Position numbers and translations under genes: made by a program. The notes under the pieces are model-generated. The model saw nothing but the letters and a program-made list of their open reading frames with translations, did not search any database and was not told the origin of the DNA. This document shows positions 57,621-64,000 of a stretch of 64,000 bases of DNA, in pieces. Position 1 is the stretch's first letter; each line of letters opens with the position of its first letter. The DNA lies in NCBI GenBank assembly GCA_024707325.1, contig JANPZY010000004.1:310001-374000 (forward strand), written 5' to 3'. Source of the DNA: Opitutus sp. (GTDB lineage: Bacteria; Verrucomicrobiota; Verrucomicrobiia; Opitutales; Opitutaceae).

Positions 57621-59788
57621 ATGCCACGTCGTCGTTTCACTTCTGTTTTCACCTTTCTCGTGCTCGCCGCGTTGTTCGCTTCGCGGCCGCTGCACGCGAA
57701 GGATTACTATCTCGGCTCCCAAGCCTCCAAGCAGGGCGGCACCGCAGTCGCCAACATCGCTGCGCTCAACGCGCTCGTCCTGCGTCCAGGCGACACCGTT
57801 TCATTCCAAGGTGGCGAGTCGTTCGCCGGCCCGATTCTTCTCGAAGCGGAAGACGCCGGCACGTCCACGCAGCCGATCGTGATCAAGAGCTATGGCGCGG
57901 GCCGCGCCACGATTCTCGGCGGCACGGGCTCCGCGCTCAAAATCTACAACGCCGCGGGCTGCACGATCCGCGATCTCAATCTCGTCGGCTCCGGGGCCGA
58001 CACCAACAACGCCAGCGGTCTCGAAGCCGGCGTGTATCTGCCCGATAACAGCAAACTCGATCACCTGCGCTTCGAGCGCATGAAGATTTCGGGCTTCAAG
58101 ACCGGCGTCGAAATCTGGGCGTGGTATAGCACCTCGAAGGTTGCCTACCCCGGCTTTCGCAATGTTTCCCTCCTCGAACTCGAGGTGTGCAGCAACCGCA
58201 GCGACGGCATCAAATCGTGGGGCACCTGGATCACCAACGACGACGGCACCCAGTATTCCCATTCCGATTTCTACATCGCCGACTGCCGCGTTTACGACAA
58301 TCGCGGTGACCCTGCGAACACTTCGCACACCGGCAGCGGCATCGTGATTTCCGGCGTCGATCGCGGCACGATCGAATACTGCGTCGCTCACGATAATGGT
58401 GGACGCGGTCCCACCACCGGCGGCGGCCCGTTCGGGATCTGGGTCTGGGAAGTCAACGGCTTCACGCTCCAGCACAACCTCGTCTACAACCAAAAGTCTT
58501 CGAGCAATCTCGACGGCGGCGCCTACGACCTCGACGGCGGCAGCTCCAACTGCGTCGTCCAATACAACTACTCCTACAACAACGAAGGCCCCGCGATCGG
58601 CCTCATCCAGTTCAGCGGCGCCTCTCCACTCGCCCAGAACATCGTCCGCTACAACATTTCCGAAAACGACGCGCGCAAGTGCCCGCAGGGCGTTCTCTAC
58701 GTCGCTGCGTATTCTTCGAAATACGGCGTCAGTGGCGCCGACATCTACGGCAATACCTTCTACGTCTCGACCAACTCGAAGGGTCTCAAACCCGCGCTTG
58801 CCCAGATTGAAAATCACAAACTCGTCTCCGGCGTGCGCGTGAGAAACAACCTCTTCCATGCGACGCACAACGGCGCGCTCATCACCGGTGTGAAGAACGT
58901 GACCTCGAAGGTCCTGTATCAAGGAAACAACTACTACGGCGGATCACACGACATGGCGGCCTTCCGCACCGGCGGTCAGGAGTTGCTCTCCGGCGCACCC
59001 GTTGGTTCTCGCGTCGATCCCAAGCTGCGCGCGCCCGGTCAAGGCGGTGCGATCACTGATCCGCTGCAGCTTCCGGCGATCACCGCGTATCGTCTCCAGA
59101 GCGGTTCGCCCCTCGCCTCGTCCGGTCTCGATCTCGCCAAGCTCTTCAACCTCGCGCCCGGCACGCACGATTTCTTCGCGCAGCCGTTTTCCTCCACGCT
59201 CCCCGTCGGCGCCGCCGCGGCTTCCGAAACGGAAACGCCCGTGGCGAAGGAACCCTTGCCGCTCGTGTCCGACACGTTCACCGGCAGCGGTAGCATCAGC
59301 GGCCGCACGCCCGACTCCGCTACCTACGCCGCCTCGAAGTGGATTCTTGGTCAGGGTGCGGTGAACATCAGCAACGGCGTCGCCACGAGCACCAACGACT
59401 ACGTCCGCGCCACGATCAACGCCGGTCACTCCGACGCCACCGTGCAGGCCAAGTTCACGCTTCCGGCCGCCGGCGGCTATGCCGGCCTCTGCTCCGCGCG
59501 GTGGACACGAAGAATTTCTACTTCTTCCGCTTCCAGACCACGGGTTGGGTGTTCGCCCGCGTGACCAACGGCACCGCCACCACGATCGCGAGCGGCAACA
59601 CGCCGTTCGCGCTCAACAAGGCCTACACGCTCAAGGCCGACTGCCGGGGCAACACGATCACGCTCTTCATCGATGGCGTGCAGGTGCACACGAGCACTCA
59701 GACTGCCCACGCCTCCAGCGAGATCTTCGGCATTACCTCCGGCACAAAGGTGCGCTTCATCTGCGACAACTTCACCGTGATGCCGTGA
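57621..59788 (+). CDS. Secreted right-handed beta-helix protein with C-terminal LamG-like domain (frameshifted)
   Basis: About 722 residues after correction. Signal peptide TSVFTFLVLAALFASRPLHA. Residues 50-430 are parallel beta-helix repeats: IYNAAGCTIRDLNLVGSG, GTIEYCVAHDNGGRG and CVVQYNYSYNNEGPAIG are typical of pectate-lyase-like folds. The last 180 residues hold a beta-sandwich with YTLKADCRGNTITLFIDGVQ. The break is near 59493, where adding one T restores AGLCFRAVDTKNFYFFRF. Substrate unknown; alginate and pectin are the usual candidates. Confidence 0.85.
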
Positions 59789-59814
59789 GCTCCGGGTAGC
59801 GCCGCACACGGCCA

Positions 59815-59990
59815 CGACTCGGTTCGCACTCAGTGCCGACTCGGTGCGGACCTTGGCTCGACCGTGTCCGCACCTTGGCTCGACCCGGTCCGGACTGTGT
59901 CCCGACACGGTGCGCACTTCGTCTCGAGTCGGTCCGCATTCAGGCACGACGTGGTGCGCGCTTTATCCCGGCTCGGTGCTCGAAGGGGCT
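59815..59990 (+). repeat. 22-bp tandem array E (8 units)
   Basis: Eight units in exact register, 59815-59990, beginning 27 bp after the beta-helix stop codon. Cores are GTTCGCAC, GTGCGGAC, GTCCGCAC, GTCCGGAC, GTGCGCAC, GTCCGCAT, GTGCGCGC and GTGCTCGA, the last decaying. It ends 20 bp before tRNA-Met. Confidence 0.9.
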
Positions 59991-60010
59991 TCAGCCACGC
60001 CTTCGAGATT

Positions 60011-60085
<75 letters not shown>

Positions 60086-60138
60086 AATCGAGGGCCGGAA
60101 ACCGTGCAACGTCTCGCGAGAAAATCCAACCTAAAATT

Positions 60139-62049
60139 TCAGGCGGGGGCCGTTGCAGCTTCTTCGCCCAAAACCGTCGCCAAAGCCTGATCGAGCGCCG
60201 TCGCCGCCACAGGCTTGGTCAGGTGCACGGCAAAGCCCGCGGCGCGGCTCTGTGCGATGTCTTTTTCCGCTCCGTAGCCGGTGATCGCGATGCCTTTCAC
60301 GGTTTCGCGCAACTCCCGCATGAGTTCGTGCCCTTTTCCGTCGGGCAAGCCGATGTCGGAGAGCAGAAGATCGAACGTCTGCTGCGAGACCATCTGCCGG
60401 GCCTCTTCGAGTGAGCCTGCCGTCGTCACCTCGAATTTACGTCGCGCGAGCAAACCGGCGAGCACGGCGCGCGTGGCGGCATGATCCTCGACGAGGAGAA
60501 CACGCCCGCGGGATTCGCCGGAGTCGTTGATACTCTTCTCCGTGCTCAGCGTGCGCACTTCTCGCCAGTCGCAGAGCGGCAGCTCGATGGTGAAAATCGT
60601 GCCTTTGCCCGGGCCTTCGCTCGCGGCGCGCAACGTGCCGCCGTGCAGTTGCACGAGCTGACGGGCGACCGCGAGGCTGAAGCCGAGACCGCCGAAGCGA
60701 TGACGCTCTCCTTCGGTAGGATGCTCGCTGCGCGCAAACGCGTCGAACACGCGCATCAACTCGCGCCCGTCCATGCCCACGCCAGAGTCCGCCACGTCGA
60801 TTGCCACTCGATCACCAGGCAGATCGCTCACGGTGACGGAAATATGTCCGCCTGCGGGCGTGTATTGGATGGCATTGCGCAGGATGCTCCAGAGTGCCTG
60901 GCGAAGCCTCGAATCGTCGCCGTTTACGCACTTGGTGTTCGGCGCGAGTTCGCAGGTGAGCGCGAGTCGTTTCGCGTCCACGTCAGCGCGCAGCGGCGCG
61001 ATCGCCTCGGAAACGAGCCGATTCAGATCCAGTGGACGGCGTTGCAAAGTGAGTTGTCCGCGCATCACGCGGGTGAGATCCAAAAGGTCATCGATGAGTT
61101 TGGCTTCGAGTTCGATTTGCCGGCAGATCGCCGCGAAATCCGCGCGCACCTGCTCGGGCAGGCTGTCATCGCCGGCCGCGTTGCTCGCGAGCAGAAGCAC
61201 GGGATTGAGCGGTGTGCGAAGTTCGTGCGAAAGCGCCGCGAGAAAATCGTCACGGGCGCGCGAAGCCGCAAAAGCCCGATCGCGGGCGAGCTCGACTTCG
61301 CGCATGGCCCTTTTCCATTCCGTGATGTCGCGGGCAATCTTCGAGGCGCCGACGATCCGGCCCATGCCATCGCGCACGGGAGAAACGGAGAGCGAGATAT
61401 GGATGAGCGCGCCGTCCTTGCGCCGGCGAATGGTCTCGTAGTGGGCGACCCGTTCGGAGCGGCGGATGCGCTCGAGAATCCGCGGCTCTTCATCCCGCCG
61501 ATCTTCCGGGATCAGGATCGTGATCGGGCGACCGATTGCCTCAGCGGCGGAGTAGCCGAAGATTTTTTCCGCACCGGCGTTCCAACTCGTGATCACGCCG
61601 TTGAGGTCTTTGCTCACGATGGCGTCCTCCGACGATTCAACGATCGCCGCGAGCCACGTCTGCATTTCGCGAAGATGCCCGTGGTTGGACACATCGATCA
61701 GCACCACGACGACTCCGGTGGAGCGTCCATCGGTGGCACGAATCGGGTCGACGTTGGCCAGGACGCGGCGCCACGTGCCGTCCGGCCGACCGATTTCCAG
61801 ATCGATCGCTGCGATCGATCGCGCTTCACGACATGCGACCGCCATCGGCGACGCCTCAGCCGGCAACTCACCCGCATCGGAAACACGCAAGCTCACCCCA
61901 CCCGTCCATCGATCCCGCTCGCGGTCAGGTTCTTTTCCCCAAAGCGCGAGCGCCGCAGCGTTGAAGCTCACGATGCGTCCTTCCACATCGGTCGCATAAG
62001 CAGCCGTGGAAGAATGCTGAAGCCAGCCGCTCTCCTCAGGTCGGGCCAT
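60139..62049 (-). CDS. Hybrid sensor histidine kinase with PAS domains and a receiver
   Basis: 636 residues. Two PAS domains: one from residue 8 (STAAYATDVEGRIVSFNAAA) and one near 135 (AIVSKDLNGVITSWNAGAEK), each followed by a PAC stretch. The dimerisation domain has FLAALSHELRTPLNPVLLLA with the phospho-His. The ATPase has LRQALWSILRNAIQYTPAGG (N box), VADSGVGMDG and FGGLGFSLAVARQLVQLHGG. The C-terminal receiver has VLLVEDHAATRAVLAGL and LLLSDIGLPDG (acceptor Asp). No TM segment is seen, so it is cytoplasmic. No regulator is beside it. Confidence 0.93.
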   Translation of the reverse strand: MARPEESGWLQHSSTAAYATDVEGRIVSFNAAALALWGKEPDRERDRWTGGVSLRVSDAGELPAEASPMAVACREARSIAAIDLEIGRPDGTWRRVLANVDPIRATDGRSTGVVVVLIDVSNHGHLREMQTWLAAIVESSEDAIVSKDLNGVITSWNAGAEKIFGYSAAEAIGRPITILIPEDRRDEEPRILERIRRSERVAHYETIRRRKDGALIHISLSVSPVRDGMGRIVGASKIARDITEWKRAMREVELARDRAFAASRARDDFLAALSHELRTPLNPVLLLASNAAGDDSLPEQVRADFAAICRQIELEAKLIDDLLDLTRVMRGQLTLQRRPLDLNRLVSEAIAPLRADVDAKRLALTCELAPNTKCVNGDDSRLRQALWSILRNAIQYTPAGGHISVTVSDLPGDRVAIDVADSGVGMDGRELMRVFDAFARSEHPTEGERHRFGGLGFSLAVARQLVQLHGGTLRAASEGPGKGTIFTIELPLCDWREVRTLSTEKSINDSGESRGRVLLVEDHAATRAVLAGLLARRKFEVTTAGSLEEARQMVSQQTFDLLLSDIGLPDGKGHELMRELRETVKGIAITGYGAEKDIAQSRAAGFAVHLTKPVAATALDQALATVLGEEAATAPA

Positions 62050-62371
62050 GGGAAAGGGATGAATTGGGGGTTATGGGTATCAAGGTGACCATCCTGACGC
62101 AGGCACTCCAACATCGGCCCGAGGAGGCTGATACCATGAGCGCACCTTATTGGTGAGGTAAAGACAGCAGAACCGCCTCCGAGTGTTGTTGCTGTGACTG
62201 CGGTGGTTGCGGAACAGCTTTTTTAAGGACGGCGCCTTGGCAGGACTGACTTAGCAATAAATGCGGATAAGCCGGACCCGCCGATAAGGTCGCCGAAAAT
62301 CCGGGGAACGGCGGAAAATTGCCCCGAAATCAGGCGGAGGCCACCGCACGAGATTCAGCTAGAGTGTCGCC
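62050..62371. other. Intergenic region between the hybrid kinase and the Ada/AlkA gene
   Basis: About 320 bp, between divergent genes, so both promoters should be here. A run of T6 at 62219-62224 lies in the middle and the composition is a little less GC-rich than the genes. I see no known operator, riboswitch or repeat family. Confidence 0.4.
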
Positions 62372-63883
62372 ATGGTTGCCTCGTTTCACCGTTTCGGCGC
62401 AGTTGACACTGTGGAATCCCCGCCGTCCCGCTTTCCGCGTTTGTCGCCCGCGCGCATGTATGAGCGCTTCGTCGCGAGCGACAGCACTTACAACGGTCGC
62501 TTTTTCACCGGCGTGCTGACGACCGGGATCTACTGCCTGCCCTCTTGCAGCGCGCGGAAACCCAAACCGGAAAATGTGCGGTTCTTCCCGTCATGCGAGG
62601 CCGCGCGCGCAGCGGGTCTGCGCCCCTGCAAGAAATGTCACCCCGACGACTTCGCGCGTGGAGCCGATGCCGTGCTCGAATCCGTCGAAACGGTCGTGAA
62701 CGAGTTGCGCGCAGAACCCGCGCGGTTCGCCGACGCGAGAGCGGTGGTGCGGCGCCTGGGATTCGGCACCACACGCTCTTTCGAGTTGTTTCGGCAACAT
62801 TTCCACTCCACGCCCGCGGATCTGCTCACGCGCGCACGCGTCGCCCTGGCTGCGCGGCGTTTGCTCGAAACCGACGCGCCTCTGCTCGAGATCGCCGGCG
62901 AGGCGGGCTTCGAATCGGCGTCGGTTTTTCACGAGCAGTTTCGACGAATCCATGGGCTCACGCCGGCCGCGTATCGCGCCCTGCGCGAGCCCAGTCGCAC
63001 GGGGTTCGAACTGCAGCTTCCGGCCGGCTATCTGCTCGGCTATCTGCGGCGGGCGCTCACGCGCGACGTGCACAGCGTCAACGAACGGCTCGACGGCGAT
63101 CTCTACACCACCGCGGTTCGCCTCGAAGACCAGCCCGCGGTATTGCGCCTCACGCTCCACGCCGAACGCGTCACGGTCGAACTCGCGGAAATCGCCTCGT
63201 CTATCGCCATGCCACTTGTGGCGGCACATCGAATCGTGAGCGGTTTGTTCGGACTCGAAGAAGACGCAGCCGCGTTCGCGCGTCTCGCTCGAAAACTCGG
63301 TCTCACCCGACTCGTCGCCGGCCGCGAGCAGCTGCGGATCAGTCGCACGCATTCGATCTACGACGGCCTGCTGTGGTCGATCATCGGACAGCAGATTAAC
63401 TTCCCGTTCGCGTGTCTGTTGAAGCGTCGCCTCTTCGAACTCACCGGCACCCGCATGCAATCGCGATTGATCGCGCCGCCACGGCCTGCCGACGTCGCGC
63501 GACTCGATGCGCGCGAGCTGATCCCGCTGCAGTTCTCGCGGCAAAAAGCTGATTACGTGATCTCAGTTTCCCGCCTGATCGCCGACGGAAAACTCGATCT
63601 CGAAGCGTTGCGCACCGGCTCGGCAACGCGCGCCGAGCGCACGTTGCTCGCGGTGCGCGGACTCGGCCCTTGGTCAGTGAACTACATCATGATGCGAGCA
63701 TTCGGTTTTGCGGACTGCGTCCCCTATGGCGACACCGGCGTCACGAGCGGCCTGCAGTCTCTCCTCAAACTCGAAAAACGTCCCGACCTCGACGCCACTC
63801 GGCGCTTGATGACGGTGTTTTCGCCGCATCGCAGCCTCGCGACGGCGCACCTGTGGCAACTCAACCAACCCATCCCCGTATGA
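62372..63883 (+). CDS. Ada/AlkA fusion: methyl-phosphotriester sensor, AraC HTH and 3-methyladenine DNA glycosylase
   Basis: 503 residues. The N-terminal Ada zinc domain runs ARMYERFVASDSTYNGRFFT to LRPCKKCHPDDF, with four Cys, one being the methyl acceptor. An AraC HTH follows with LETDAPLLEIAGEAGFESAS and FRRIHGLTPAAYRALR. The last 300 residues are AlkA-like: ISRTHSIYDGLLWSIIGQQI, then LLAVRGLGPWSVNYIMMRAF (HhH-GPD) and PYGDTGVTSGL, whose Asp is catalytic. Thus one protein senses and repairs alkylation. The next gene overlaps it by 4 bp. Confidence 0.95.
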   Translation: MVASFHRFGAVDTVESPPSRFPRLSPARMYERFVASDSTYNGRFFTGVLTTGIYCLPSCSARKPKPENVRFFPSCEAARAAGLRPCKKCHPDDFARGADAVLESVETVVNELRAEPARFADARAVVRRLGFGTTRSFELFRQHFHSTPADLLTRARVALAARRLLETDAPLLEIAGEAGFESASVFHEQFRRIHGLTPAAYRALREPSRTGFELQLPAGYLLGYLRRALTRDVHSVNERLDGDLYTTAVRLEDQPAVLRLTLHAERVTVELAEIASSIAMPLVAAHRIVSGLFGLEEDAAAFARLARKLGLTRLVAGREQLRISRTHSIYDGLLWSIIGQQINFPFACLLKRRLFELTGTRMQSRLIAPPRPADVARLDARELIPLQFSRQKADYVISVSRLIADGKLDLEALRTGSATRAERTLLAVRGLGPWSVNYIMMRAFGFADCVPYGDTGVTSGLQSLLKLEKRPDLDATRRLMTVFSPHRSLATAHLWQLNQPIPV

Positions 63884-64000
63884 AAATTTTCCACGACACC
63901 TTCCCAACTCCCGCCGGCGACTTCTCGATCGCATTCGACGAATCCGGAACGCTCCTCGCCACCGCCTTCGGCGGCCCGTCCACCCTCACCGCCCGCATCC
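63880..64000 (+). CDS. ogt: Methylated-DNA-[protein]-cysteine S-methyltransferase, N-terminal fragment (cut by window edge)
   Basis: Forty residues are visible, MKIFHDTFPTPAGDFSIAFD and on, the N-terminal ribonuclease-like domain of Ogt-type enzymes, including TPAGDFSIAFDESG. The active-site PCHR lies beyond the window, so the call rests on the N-terminus and the neighbour. The ATG overlaps the Ada/AlkA stop as ATGA, so the two are co-translated and would complete the alkylation response together. Confidence 0.8.
   Translation, partial: MKIFHDTFPTPAGDFSIAFDESGTLLATAFGGPSTLTARI

Overview
The window is a GC-rich stretch of bacterial chromosome, mostly housekeeping genes, with no prophage, insertion sequence, CRISPR array or secretion island that I can see. 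A fused SecDF, a long signal peptidase I, scattered polysaccharide-active enzymes and the general protein sequences fit Verrucomicrobiota, most likely the Opitutales/Opitutaceae. That placement is recalled family knowledge, not a computed result.

Layout. 1-8.5 kb: a SoxR box between a truncated gene and soxR, an MFS transporter, two DUF2231 membrane proteins (one fused to a Rieske domain), a DUF1579/coiled-coil/DoxX-like operon, and a DGPF (YCII) protein next to an ECF42-type sigma factor. 8.5-17.4 kb: asnS and gltX with an aldo/keto reductase plus TetR pair set between them, an M14-like peptidase, an RluA pseudouridine synthase, an SDR, a ribosome hibernation factor, a second aldo/keto reductase and tRNA-Arg. 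17.4-24.3 kb: recJ, secDF, yajC, speA. 24.5-28.8 kb: a GH2 enzyme and a two-gene NHEJ unit (Ku plus ATP-dependent ligase). 29-34.6 kb: a NarL-type regulator, a Cys-rich copper-storage-like protein and lepB-lepA-fabD. 35-41.2 kb: pilT, dapA-dapB-ruvA, an ECF sigma/anti-sigma pair, tRNA-Lys, a second NarL-type regulator and a Pal lipoprotein. 41.5-48.8 kb: M20 and M48 peptidases, purH, apaG, a beta-CASP nuclease, an epimerase and a DUF3309 protein. 48.8-64 kb: acs, rho, GH5, a DinG-type helicase, a PP2C phosphatase, a TPR protein, a secreted beta-helix protein, tRNA-Met, a hybrid histidine kinase, and an Ada/AlkA fusion overlapping an ogt-type gene.

The most unusual content is intergenic. Five separate arrays (7.9, 24.4, 34.8, 41.3 and 59.8 kb) consist of degenerate 22-bp units, 38 in all, kept in exact 22-bp register, each centred on a near-palindromic GTSCGSAC. 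They sit just downstream of stop codons. A second family, about 94 bp with 27-bp inverted arms, occurs in two good and two decayed copies, two of them beside the 22-bp arrays.

Ten genes carry frameshifts: nine single-base indels, mostly in homopolymer runs, and one slip in a GC dinucleotide run. One of the affected genes is lepA and another lepB, and in every case one small correction restores a full-length family member. The simplest reading is uncorrected sequencing error rather than gene decay, so these genes are annotated as single genes with the position of the shift given.
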